The notes below the pieces were generated by a model that saw only the letters and a list, made by a program, of their open reading frames with translations, had not been told where the DNA came from and made no database searches. DNA of 43,887 bases from Lachnoanaerobaculum saburreum DSM 3986 (GTDB lineage: Bacteria; Bacillota; Clostridia; Lachnospirales; Lachnospiraceae): contig NZ_GL622296.1 of assembly GCF_000185385.1 (NCBI RefSeq), positions 1,310,414 to 1,354,300 on the forward strand, written 5' to 3'. This document shows positions 36,468 through 43,887 of the stretch, piece by piece; within the stretch, counting starts at the first letter, position 1; the number at the start of each line of letters is the position of its first letter. Made by a program: the position numbers and the translations under genes.

Positions 36468-38240
36468 ATGAAGACAATTATAGAGTTGATTTCAGATGAA
36501 CTTAAATTTGCTTTTGCAAAATTGTATGATGATGACAAGTATGGCAAGGTCAATATTTCAAACAGACCTGACCTCTGTGAGTATCAGTGTAACGGTGCAA
36601 TGGCGGCAGCCAAGGTATTTAAGAAAAAACCGATTGATATTGCAAATGAGGTTGTAGAACTGCTAAGAGAAAGTGACAGTTTTGATAAAATTGAGGCTGT
36701 TATGCCGGGATTTATAAATATAAATATCAGCAATTCCTTTATAGAAAAATATATTAAGGATATGTCAAATGCACCGAAGTATGGAATAGAGTTTGACAGT
36801 CCGGCAAAGAAAATCATCATTGACTATGGCGGTGCAAATGTAGCAAAACCGCTTCATATAGGACATCTGCGTTCTGCAATCATTGGTGAGAGCTTAAAGA
36901 GAATGGGCAGGTTTTTCGGCAATGGAATGATTGCGGATGTACATCTTGGCGACTGGGGACTTCAAATAGGACTTATAATAGAAGAACTTAGAGAAAGAAA
37001 GCCTGATCTTGTGTATTTCAAGGAAAATTATGATGGCGAATTCCCAAAAGAGGCACCATTTACATTGAATGATTTGGAAGAATTATATCCGGCGGCATCA
37101 AAAAAATCAAAGGTGGATGAAGGCTTTAGGCAAAGGGCGCAGGAAGCCACATTGGAGCTTCAAAACGGCTACAAACCGTATAGAGCTATATGGCGGCATA
37201 TTATGAATCTGTCTATAGAGGATTTGAAAAAAAATTACGGTTCATTACTTGTAGACTTTGATCTTTGGAAGGGTGAGTCGGATGCGGATCCTTATATTCC
37301 GGATCTGATAAAAGATCTTGAGGATAGAAAAATAGCCAGAGTTTCAGAGGGTGCATTGGTAGTAGACATAGCAATGGATGGAGATAAGAAAGAATTGCCG
37401 CCTTGTATTATCAGAAAGTCTGACGGTGCGGCACTTTATGCAACATCAGACCTCGGTACACTGATTGAAAGAGAAAAATTGTATTCACCTGACGAGTATA
37501 TCTATATAGCCGATAAGAGACAGGAGCTTCACTATACACAGTTTTTCAGAGTTGCAAAAATAGCAGGTATTGTACCGGATAACCATTTGCTTAAGTATAT
37601 AGGTTTCGGTACAATTAACGGAAAGGACGGAAAGCCTCTAAAGACCAGAGACGGTGGAGTGGTTCGTCTGGAAACTGTTATAAAAGATATTGAAGATGCG
37701 GTTTTTGCAAAGATAAAAGAAACCAGAGATGAAGTGTCAGATGAAGAAGCAAGAAATACGGCAAAGATTGTAGGGCTTGCCGCTATAAAATATGCGGATC
37801 TCAGCAATCAGGCTGCAAAAGATTATATATTCGATATTGACAGATTTACATCATTTGAAGGAAATACAGGACCGTATATTCTCTATACAATTGTAAGAAT
37901 AAAGTCTATTCTTGAAAAATATTATGAGAGCGGTAATGAGAAGGTAAGTCTGAATGATTTGACAATTCCAAAAGAGGATATTCATAAAAAGCTTTATATG
38001 GAACTTGCAGGATATAATGAGATTATGAGGGCGGCATGGACTGAGCTTGCTCCGCATAAAATATGTCAGTTTATATATTCGGTTTCAAATACATTTAACT
38101 CATTCTATCATGAGATAAAGATACTCTCGGAAAGTGATGAGGAAAAGAAGAAAGGTTACCTTGCTACAATTCTTTTGACAAAAAAGATACTTGAATCTGC
38201 TATAAACTTACTTGGAATAGAGGCACCGGATAAGATGTAA
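36468..38240 (+). CDS. argS: Arginyl-tRNA synthetase
   Basis: A protein of 590 residues. The N-terminal Add-1 domain (1-110) is followed by the catalytic core with the HIGH motif KPLHIGHLRSA (about 127-137), a long insertion and KPLKTRDGG, the position of the weak KMSK in ArgRS. The DALR anticodon-binding domain sits at the C-terminus (IVRIKSIL, LLTKKILESAINLLGIEAPDKM). A class I synthetase. No T-box leader is seen in the short 36401-36467 gap. A terminator follows. Confidence 0.97.
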   Translation: MKTIIELISDELKFAFAKLYDDDKYGKVNISNRPDLCEYQCNGAMAAAKVFKKKPIDIANEVVELLRESDSFDKIEAVMPGFININISNSFIEKYIKDMSNAPKYGIEFDSPAKKIIIDYGGANVAKPLHIGHLRSAIIGESLKRMGRFFGNGMIADVHLGDWGLQIGLIIEELRERKPDLVYFKENYDGEFPKEAPFTLNDLEELYPAASKKSKVDEGFRQRAQEATLELQNGYKPYRAIWRHIMNLSIEDLKKNYGSLLVDFDLWKGESDADPYIPDLIKDLEDRKIARVSEGALVVDIAMDGDKKELPPCIIRKSDGAALYATSDLGTLIEREKLYSPDEYIYIADKRQELHYTQFFRVAKIAGIVPDNHLLKYIGFGTINGKDGKPLKTRDGGVVRLETVIKDIEDAVFAKIKETRDEVSDEEARNTAKIVGLAAIKYADLSNQAAKDYIFDIDRFTSFEGNTGPYILYTIVRIKSILEKYYESGNEKVSLNDLTIPKEDIHKKLYMELAGYNEIMRAAWTELAPHKICQFIYSVSNTFNSFYHEIKILSESDEEKKKGYLATILLTKKILESAINLLGIEAPDKM

Positions 38241-38249
38241 TTAATAAGG

Positions 38250-38287
38250 ACTATCGCTTTAAGGAAAGATTTCGGCGATAGTTTTTT
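38250..38287 (+). terminator. Intrinsic terminator after argS
   Basis: ACTATCGC (38250-38257) and GCGATAGT (38275-38282) with a structured loop, then six T. Confidence 0.85.
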
Positions 38288-38701
38288 ATTTATCAAAAAA
38301 ATATTTTTGCTATATTATTTTTATTTAGATTGAAATTATCTGTATAAAATTATAGACTTAGTGTAGCATAGTAAAGAAGTGATATATAGATTTATGTTAC
38401 ATAATATTTTGTAATAGATACATCTGCCATATAATTTTGAAAAATGTATGCAAAAAAATGCAATATAAATTCTTGTAAATCGTCTTTAAGTTTGTACAAA
38501 TGTGGTATAATAAAGAAAAATGAGGGTGAGAAAATGCTTTAGACGGCAGTATACCAAATAACTAAGAATTTGTGCTTGTTTCTTGGTTTATTTGTGTTTT
38601 AAGAGAGTATGGTTCGCTTTAACAATTTGCTTATAAGTTGACATTATTTATGCTGCTTTGAATTTACATTTTATTTACCTGAATAAGAAGAGGAGAAAAA
38701 T
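38288..38701 (+). promoter_or_regulatory. Long leader/intergenic region of the Rnf operon
   Basis: This gap has no gene. An extended -10 (TGG then TATAAT at 38506-38511) without a good -35 is the best promoter, which would give an mRNA leader of about 185 bases. The leader holds a 14-bp hairpin, 38555-38568 (CAAATAACTAAGAA) with 38580-38594 (one bulge), followed by TGTTTT. A TTGACA at 38638 lacks a matching -10. GAGGAG precedes the rnfC ATG. I recognise no known riboswitch class. Confidence 0.55.
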
Positions 38702-40048
38702 ATGGGATTAGCTACATTTATCGGTGGTGTGCATCCGTATGAAGGTAAAGAACTTTCGATGGAACACCCTATAACAGTGCTGCAACCAAAGGGTAGCGAG
38801 ATGGTTTTTCCGCTGGTTCAACATATCGGTGCACCGGCAAAGCCTTTGGTAGCTGCCGGAGATGAAGTACTGGTCGGACAAATCATTGCAGAGGCGGGTG
38901 GATTTATTTCAGCCAATGTAGTAAGCTCGGTGTCCGGAAAAGTTAAAAAAATTGAGCCAAGAAGGGTTGCAAACGGTTCAATGGTGAATTCTATTATCAT
39001 TGAGGATGATAAAGAATACCGCACTGTAGAGGGTTTTGGAGAAAGAAAAGATTATACCAAGCTTTCCAAGGACGAAATCAGGAATATAGTGAAAGAGGCA
39101 GGTATAGTAGGTCTTGGCGGTGCAGGTTTCCCTACACATGTAAAGCTTTCACCAAAGAATGAAAATGAGATTGATTATATCATTGTAAACGGTGCGGAAT
39201 GTGAGCCGTATCTTACAAGTGACTATAGACTTATGATGGAAGAACCTGAAAAAATAATCGGAGGACTGAAGATCATACTTCAGCTTTTTCCAAATGCAAA
39301 GGGGATTATCGGCATTGAGAACAATAAGCCGAAAGCTGTTGAAAAGCTGAGAGAACTTGTAAAAAACGAGTCTAAGATAGAGGTGGTGGAGCTTTATACA
39401 AAGTATCCGCAAGGCGGTGAGCGTTCACTTATTTATGCATGTACAGGCAGAAAGTTAAATTCAAGCAAGTTGCCGGCAGATGTGGGTTGCATAGTAGACA
39501 ATACAGATACTGTTATTTCTATCTATAATGCGGTGGCAAAATCAACACCGCTTATCAGAAGAATTGTTACTATAACAGGTGATGCCGTTACAACACCGCA
39601 AAACTTTAAGGTTAGAACAGGTATGAACTATCAGGAACTTATAGAGGCGGCAGGCGGCTTTAAGAAAGAACCCAGAAAGGTGCTTTCAGGCGGTCCTATG
39701 ATGGGTCAGGCACTGTTTACACTTGATATACCTGTTACCAAGGCATCTTCTTCTATAACAACATTTATAAATGATGAAGTGGAAGATAATCCTGAAACAC
39801 CTTGCATCAAATGCGGAAGATGTATTGATGCCTGTCCAAGTTTTCTTGTTCCGGTACTTATGATGGAAAAGGCATTGGCGGATGATACACAAGGCTTTGA
39901 GAAATTAAACGGTATGGAATGTGTGGAATGTGGTTCATGTGCCTATGTATGTCCGGCAAAGAGGCCTCTTACACAAGGATTTAAATATATGCGTCAGGCT
40001 GTGGCGGCAAAGAGAAGAGCCGCAGCGGCAAAAAAGGAGGTGAAATGA
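38702..40048 (+). CDS. rnfC: Rnf complex subunit RnfC
   Basis: A protein of 448 residues. The N-terminal biotin-lipoyl-like part (TFIGGVHPYEGKELS) is followed by the NADH/FMN-binding region (GLGGAGFPTHVKL, NGAECEPYLTSDY) and, at the C-terminus, two 4Fe-4S motifs (CIKCGRCIDACP and CVECGSCAYVCP). It is the peripheral subunit that receives electrons for NAD+ reduction. First gene of the Rnf operon; it overlaps rnfD. The Ala/Lys-rich C-terminus is short. Confidence 0.97.
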   Translation: MGLATFIGGVHPYEGKELSMEHPITVLQPKGSEMVFPLVQHIGAPAKPLVAAGDEVLVGQIIAEAGGFISANVVSSVSGKVKKIEPRRVANGSMVNSIIIEDDKEYRTVEGFGERKDYTKLSKDEIRNIVKEAGIVGLGGAGFPTHVKLSPKNENEIDYIIVNGAECEPYLTSDYRLMMEEPEKIIGGLKIILQLFPNAKGIIGIENNKPKAVEKLRELVKNESKIEVVELYTKYPQGGERSLIYACTGRKLNSSKLPADVGCIVDNTDTVISIYNAVAKSTPLIRRIVTITGDAVTTPQNFKVRTGMNYQELIEAAGGFKKEPRKVLSGGPMMGQALFTLDIPVTKASSSITTFINDEVEDNPETPCIKCGRCIDACPSFLVPVLMMEKALADDTQGFEKLNGMECVECGSCAYVCPAKRPLTQGFKYMRQAVAAKRRAAAAKKEVK

Positions 40049-41007
40049 TGGCAGGTAAATTTAATGTTTCATCATCTCCTCATGTAAGAGATAATTCATC
40101 TACCGCTGTTATCATGAAGGATGTTTGTATTGCAATGATTCCGACATTGGCTTTCGGATGTTTTCAATTCGGCATATCTGCACTTATAGTTGTTATATGT
40201 ACGGTTCTTGCATGTGTACTTTCTGAATATTTATATGAGAAACTTATGAATAAACCTATAACTATAGGGGATTTTTCTGCCGTAGTTACAGGACTTATAT
40301 TAGCCCTCAATATGCCGCCACAGATTCCTGTATGGATGCCGGTACTTGGAGGTATATTTGCAATAATTGTTGTAAAACAGCTCTATGGCGGACTTGGACA
40401 GAACTTTATGAATCCGGCACTGGCTGCCAGATGCTTTTTACTTATATCATTTGCAGGAGCTATGACAAATTTCAGCTCTGCGGCACTTAAGTTTGATTCA
40501 ACATCAACACCTACACCGCTTGGATTTTTAAGAGCTAACGGTATAAAAATAGCACTTGATCAGTACAATCTTTTAAATATTTTTCTTGGTAGAATACCCG
40601 GAACAATAGGAGAGGTTTCAACTGTTGCACTTCTTATAGGTGCCCTTTACCTTGTGGTAAGAAAAGTTATTTCTCTTAGAATACCTCTTATATATATTGC
40701 AACAGTAGCCGTATTTGTATTTATCTTCGGCGACCACAATTCTACAACAGTACTTTACCATGTGCTTAGCGGCGGACTTATCTTCGGTGCGTTCTTTATG
40801 GCAACGGACTATGTAAGCACTCCTGTCACAAAGACGGGACAGGTTTATTTTGCTGTATTTATAGGCATATTGACAGGACTGTTCAGACTTTTCGGAGGTA
40901 ATGCGGAGGGAGTTTCCTATGCAATTATCATCGGAAATATAGTTGCACCTCTACTTGAGAAGGCGACATTACCGAAGGCATTCGGAAGGGAGGCAAAGAA
41001 AGCATGA
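40048..41007 (+). CDS. rnfD: Rnf complex subunit RnfD
   Basis: A membrane protein of 319-320 residues with 8-9 helices. I take ATG 40048 (AGGAGG seven bases upstream) over ATG 40045. The covalent FMN site is at the threonine of 'TPTPLGFLR' (about residue 156). The NFMNPALAARCFLL segment and the C-terminal VSYAIIIGN are typical of the NqrB/RnfD family. It carries electrons through the membrane together with RnfG. Overlaps rnfG by four bases. Confidence 0.96.
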   Translation: MAGKFNVSSSPHVRDNSSTAVIMKDVCIAMIPTLAFGCFQFGISALIVVICTVLACVLSEYLYEKLMNKPITIGDFSAVVTGLILALNMPPQIPVWMPVLGGIFAIIVVKQLYGGLGQNFMNPALAARCFLLISFAGAMTNFSSAALKFDSTSTPTPLGFLRANGIKIALDQYNLLNIFLGRIPGTIGEVSTVALLIGALYLVVRKVISLRIPLIYIATVAVFVFIFGDHNSTTVLYHVLSGGLIFGAFFMATDYVSTPVTKTGQVYFAVFIGILTGLFRLFGGNAEGVSYAIIIGNIVAPLLEKATLPKAFGREAKKA

Positions 41008-41615
41008 AAAAGCAATCAGGATTTATAAAAGATGCGATTATTTTATTTGCTATAACTCTTATTTCAGGTCTGATACTTGGCTTTGTATATGATATTACAA
41101 AAGCACCTATAGCTGCGGCTGCAAAGGCCGCAAAGAATGAAGCTTATGCGGTGGTATTCCCGGAAGCAAAGGACTTTGAGGCAAACGATGCCGAAACATC
41201 AAAAATTGCAGAGACTGCAGATGAAATATTAGGTAAGGGCTTCGGTCATGTAAATATTGATGAAGTTGTGGATGCAAAGGATGAATCGGGAAACAATGTC
41301 GGCAGGGTTATCACAACTACATCAAAAGACGGCTACAACGGTACGGTTCAGCTCTCTGTAGGTATAAAATCTGACGGTACGGTAGTAGGAATTACATTCC
41401 TTACACTGGCTGAGACACCCGGACTTGGTATGAGAGCGGGTGAAAAGGATTTTTACTCTCAGTTTGCAAATAAGAATACAAAAGAGTTTAAGCTTGTAAA
41501 GGGAAGTGCAGGCGGTGATAATGAAATCTCTGCTATAAGCGGTTCCACTATCACAAGCAGTGCTGTTACAAATGCTGTCAATGCGGCACTTTACTTTAAT
41601 TCAATACTGGAATAA
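41004..41615 (+). CDS. rnfG: Rnf complex subunit RnfG
   Basis: A protein of 203 residues. One N-terminal membrane helix (DAIILFAITLISGLILGFVY), then an extracytoplasmic FMN-binding domain. The flavin-attachment motif is SGSTITSSAV near the C-terminus (about 180-189), where the Thr of S-T binds FMN through phosphodiester linkage in the NqrC/RnfG family. The ETPGLGMRAGEKDF segment is also conserved. Overlaps rnfD by four bases. Confidence 0.97.
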   Translation: MKKQSGFIKDAIILFAITLISGLILGFVYDITKAPIAAAAKAAKNEAYAVVFPEAKDFEANDAETSKIAETADEILGKGFGHVNIDEVVDAKDESGNNVGRVITTTSKDGYNGTVQLSVGIKSDGTVVGITFLTLAETPGLGMRAGEKDFYSQFANKNTKEFKLVKGSAGGDNEISAISGSTITSSAVTNAVNAALYFNSILE

Positions 41616-41624
41616 GGAGGAAAT

Positions 41625-42446
41625 ATGGACAAGAGTTTAGAACGTTTCTATAACGGTGTATTCAAAGAAAATCCTACCTTTGTTCTGATGCTGGGTATGT
41701 GTCCTACACTTGCAGTTACTACATCTGTAGTCAATGCTATAGGTATGGGACTTTCTACAACAGCCGTTTTGATGTTTTCAAATTTGATTATCTCTGCAAT
41801 GAGAAATATAATACCTGACAGAGTGAGAATACCTGCATTTATAGTTATCGTTGCATCTTTGGTTACAGTGGTACAGCTTTTAATGCAGGGCTATACATCT
41901 GAACTTTATAAGTCACTGGGTATCTATATACCGCTTATAGTTGTTAACTGTATTATACTTGGTAGAGCTGAAAGTTATGCATCAAAGAATCCGGCAATCC
42001 CGTCATTTTTTGACGGACTTGGAATGGGTTTCGGATTCACAATTTCACTCTCATGTATAGGATTTGTAAGAGAGCTTATAGGTGGAGGTACTTTCTTAAA
42101 AGGAATTTTACCGGCGGCGGATTTTCCGAACGGTATAGTAATTATTCCTGACGGATATAGAATTTCCATATTTGTACTTGCCCCGGGTGCATTCTTTGTG
42201 CTTGCACTGCTTTCGGCATTGCAAAATCATTTTAAAGCTCCAAGTGCTACAAATACAGGCAATACATCAGAGATGGCATGTGGCGGTAACTGTGCGGCAT
42301 GCTTTGGTGAGACTAAGCTTGAAAACCATATCACTATTGATAAGGATATTGAAAAGAAAGAACTTGAAGCAAAGAAGAAAAAAGAAGAGGCTCTTGCTAA
42401 GGCAAAGGCTGCAAAAGAAAATGCAAATGCAGGGGAGGGTAAATAA
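41625..42446 (+). CDS. rnfE: Rnf complex subunit RnfE with a C-terminal Cys-rich, charged extension
   Basis: A protein of 273 residues. The six-helix RnfE/NqrD core (about 1-200) carries LGMCPTLAV and VVNCIILGRA, the cysteines that, with those of RnfA, hold a [2Fe-2S] cluster inside the membrane in this family. The last 70 residues are extra: a linker, then CGGNCAAC (Cys219, Cys223, Cys226) and a highly charged Lys/Glu/Ala helix to the end. Typical RnfE is about 200-215 residues. The tail may bind a metal or cluster, or tether a partner. AGGAGG precedes ATG 41625. It overlaps rnfA by one base (TAATG). Confidence 0.95.
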   Translation: MDKSLERFYNGVFKENPTFVLMLGMCPTLAVTTSVVNAIGMGLSTTAVLMFSNLIISAMRNIIPDRVRIPAFIVIVASLVTVVQLLMQGYTSELYKSLGIYIPLIVVNCIILGRAESYASKNPAIPSFFDGLGMGFGFTISLSCIGFVRELIGGGTFLKGILPAADFPNGIVIIPDGYRISIFVLAPGAFFVLALLSALQNHFKAPSATNTGNTSEMACGGNCAACFGETKLENHITIDKDIEKKELEAKKKKEEALAKAKAAKENANAGEGK

Positions 42447-43024
42447 TGGCTCAACTGATTTTACTTTTGGTTAGTGCGGCACTTGTAAACAATGTAGTGC
42501 TTAGCAGATTTTTGGGACTTTGTCCTTTCCTCGGTGTATCAAAGAAGACGGAGACATCTGTAGGTATGGGTGCAGCGGTTATCTTCGTTATCACTCTGTC
42601 AAGTATGGCGGCAAGTCTTATATATGCACATATTTTGATACCTCTGCATCTTGAGTATTTGCAGACTATAGTGTTTATTTTGGTTATTGCAGCTTTGGTA
42701 CAGTTTGTTGAGATGGTTTTGAAGAAAAATATGCCTTCACTGTATGAGGCACTTGGTGTATACCTTCCTCTTATTACAACCAACTGTGCTGTGCTTGGTG
42801 TGGCTCTTGACAATGTTGCAAAAGAGTACAATTTTGCACAGAGCTTGGTATATGGTGTCGGTACTGCAAGCGGTTTTGCTTTGGCAATAGTATTACTTTC
42901 AGGTGTAAGAGAGAAGATTGAGAACAATGATATTCCTCACACAGTGTCAGGTATGCCTATTGTACTTATTACGGCAGGACTTATGGCTATTGCCTTCACA
43001 GGATTCTCAGGACTTATCAAATAG
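42446..43024 (+). CDS. rnfA: Rnf complex subunit RnfA
   Basis: The length of 192 residues is standard. Six membrane helices. The cysteine motifs FLGLCPFLGVS (about 23-33) and TTNCAVLGVAL match the pair in RnfE that forms the intramembrane [2Fe-2S] cluster. It completes the Na+ or H+ pumping core with RnfD and RnfE. One-base overlap with rnfE upstream and a short gap to rnfB. Confidence 0.97.
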   Translation: MAQLILLLVSAALVNNVVLSRFLGLCPFLGVSKKTETSVGMGAAVIFVITLSSMAASLIYAHILIPLHLEYLQTIVFILVIAALVQFVEMVLKKNMPSLYEALGVYLPLITTNCAVLGVALDNVAKEYNFAQSLVYGVGTASGFALAIVLLSGVREKIENNDIPHTVSGMPIVLITAGLMAIAFTGFSGLIK

Positions 43025-43034
43025 GAGAAAATTT

Positions 43035-43850
43035 ATGAACGGTGTGATTATTGCGGCGACTGTAGTCGGTATAGTCGGTATTCTTATCGGTCTTTTACTG
43101 GGAGTTGCCAGTGAGAAGTTTAAAGTAGAGGTAGATGAAAAAGAGATAGCGGTAAGAGAGGCTTTGCCCGGAAATAACTGCGGCGGTTGTGGTTATCCGG
43201 GTTGTGACGGTCTTGCAAAGGCTATTGCCGCAGGTGAAGCTCCTGTAAACAAATGCCCTGTAGGAGGACCTCCTGTAGCGGCCGTTATCGGTGAAATCAT
43301 GGGAGTAAGTGCAGGTGAAGCCGTAAAAGAGGTTGCATTTGTAAAGTGTAAGGGAACTTGTGATAAGACAAAACAAAACTTTACCTACTTCGGTATCACG
43401 GATTGTAATTCCGCTATGAATGTTCCGGGTCAGGGCGGCAAAGCCTGTAGCTACGGTTGTATGGGATTCGGCTCATGTGTGAAGGTATGTGAGTTTGATT
43501 CTATCCATATAGTAGACGGAATTGCACTTGTAGACAGAGATAAATGTGTTGCCTGCGGTAAATGTGTGGATGCCTGCCCTAAAAAGCTTATTGATTTGGT
43601 ACCTTATGAGACATTTACATTTGTACACTGCAACTCACAGGATAAAGGTAAGGCTGTTAAGGAAGTATGTGAGGTGGGATGTATCGCATGTACTATGTGT
43701 GTAAGGGCTTGTGAAGATGATGCAATCCATATGAACGGAAATGTGGCACTTATAGATTATTCTAAATGTATTAACTGCGGTAAATGTGCCGCTAAATGCC
43801 CGACCAAAGTTATTCAGGTTGTAGACGGAAAGCTTGCAATGACGGCATAA
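43035..43850 (+). CDS. rnfB: Rnf complex subunit RnfB (ferredoxin-oxidising)
   Basis: A protein of 271 residues from ATG 43035 (TAGGAGAAA upstream; the longer frame to 42918 runs inside rnfA). An N-terminal membrane helix (IIAATVVGIVGILIGLLLG), the Fe-S cluster binding segment CGGCGYPGCDGL (about 49-60), a Cys-rich linker (CKGTC, CSYGCMGFGSCVKVC), then 4Fe-4S motifs CVACGKCVDACP, CIACTMCVRAC and CINCGKCAAKCP. RnfB takes electrons from reduced ferredoxin on the cytoplasmic side. It is the last gene of the operon seen; the window ends 37 bases later. Confidence 0.97.
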   Translation: MNGVIIAATVVGIVGILIGLLLGVASEKFKVEVDEKEIAVREALPGNNCGGCGYPGCDGLAKAIAAGEAPVNKCPVGGPPVAAVIGEIMGVSAGEAVKEVAFVKCKGTCDKTKQNFTYFGITDCNSAMNVPGQGGKACSYGCMGFGSCVKVCEFDSIHIVDGIALVDRDKCVACGKCVDACPKKLIDLVPYETFTFVHCNSQDKGKAVKEVCEVGCIACTMCVRACEDDAIHMNGNVALIDYSKCINCGKCAAKCPTKVIQVVDGKLAMTA

Positions 43851-43887
43851 TAAGGGTACTGACTTAATATCGGATTTTAAGAGAGAA

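Noticed and set aside
42451-42927. 158-codon open frame on the minus strand
   Set aside because: It is a shadow of rnfA, which is fully supported by family motifs; no RBS or family signature on the minus strand.
42918-43034. Extended N-terminus for RnfB
   Set aside because: The extension overlaps the end of rnfA in another frame; ATG 43035 has an RBS and begins the typical membrane helix.
1-43887. CRISPR array, IS element, prophage, tRNA or rRNA
   Set aside because: No regularly spaced repeats, transposase or integrase frames, or tRNA-like cloverleaf sequence were noticed in the gaps; gene order looks like stable chromosomal core.

Overview
The window comes from a low-GC (roughly 35-38 %), anaerobic, Gram-positive-type bacterium, most likely a member of the Lachnospiraceae (a Lachnoanaerobaculum-like species would fit). 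The evidence is a clostridial-order Rnf operon (C-D-G-E-A-B), a ferredoxin-type [FeFe] hydrogenase, a T-box in front of thrS, strong AGGAGG ribosome binding sites, BspA-type LRR surface proteins and a sortase-type surface protein. The genus is a guess; no 16S rRNA, tRNA, CRISPR array, IS element or prophage was seen.

Layout. 1-4242: three membrane-anchored genes, two of them BspA-like LRR proteins. 4382-9381: a small Lachnospiraceae-type protein, then radA, a YbaK-type tRNA deacylase and a large gene that joins a TetM-like ribosomal GTPase to a Rae1/YacP-type NYN endoribonuclease. 9406-15519: a metal-homeostasis island. The feoA-feoA-feoB-FeoB-associated operon (minus strand) diverges from a small one-TM acidic protein plus a P1B-type ATPase with non-canonical motifs, followed by a short DtxR-family regulator. 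Three TTAG-N6-CTAA-like boxes lie in the divergent promoter region. 15614-19075: a GltD-like oxidoreductase, then T-box-controlled thrS. 19123-23044: an RNHCP protein, a secreted CAP-domain protein, and aroA-tyrA (minus). 23349-27929: an EF-G paralogue, a sortase-type surface protein and a group-B-type [FeFe] hydrogenase. 28055-31624: htpG with a CIRCE-like inverted repeat, a two-domain molbindin and a DegV protein. 31738-36362: galK, a small membrane protein, nrdR, yqeG, aroE, aroQ and efp. 36468-38240: argS. 38702-43850: the complete Rnf operon after a 461-base leader/intergenic region.

How the genes work together. Rnf and the hydrogenase both use reduced ferredoxin, so this segment carries much of the ferredoxin economy of a fermenter. 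Those Fe-S enzymes, together with Feo and a regulator whose primary site looks iron-specific (Met9, Cys100, Glu103, His104), make a coherent iron theme. Translation factors are also concentrated here: the GTPase-nuclease fusion, the EF-G paralogue, EF-P, ThrRS, ArgRS and YbaK. Sigma-A promoters with near-consensus boxes and 16-17 base spacers can be read in front of many genes, and most convergent pairs are separated by strong hairpin terminators.

The most interesting items are (1) the one-polypeptide fusion of a TetM-like GTPase, lacking the tetracycline-displacing loop signature, with a Rae1-like A-site mRNA endonuclease; and (2) the iron-responsive divergon pairing Feo import with a PacL-like small protein and an unusual P-type ATPase.
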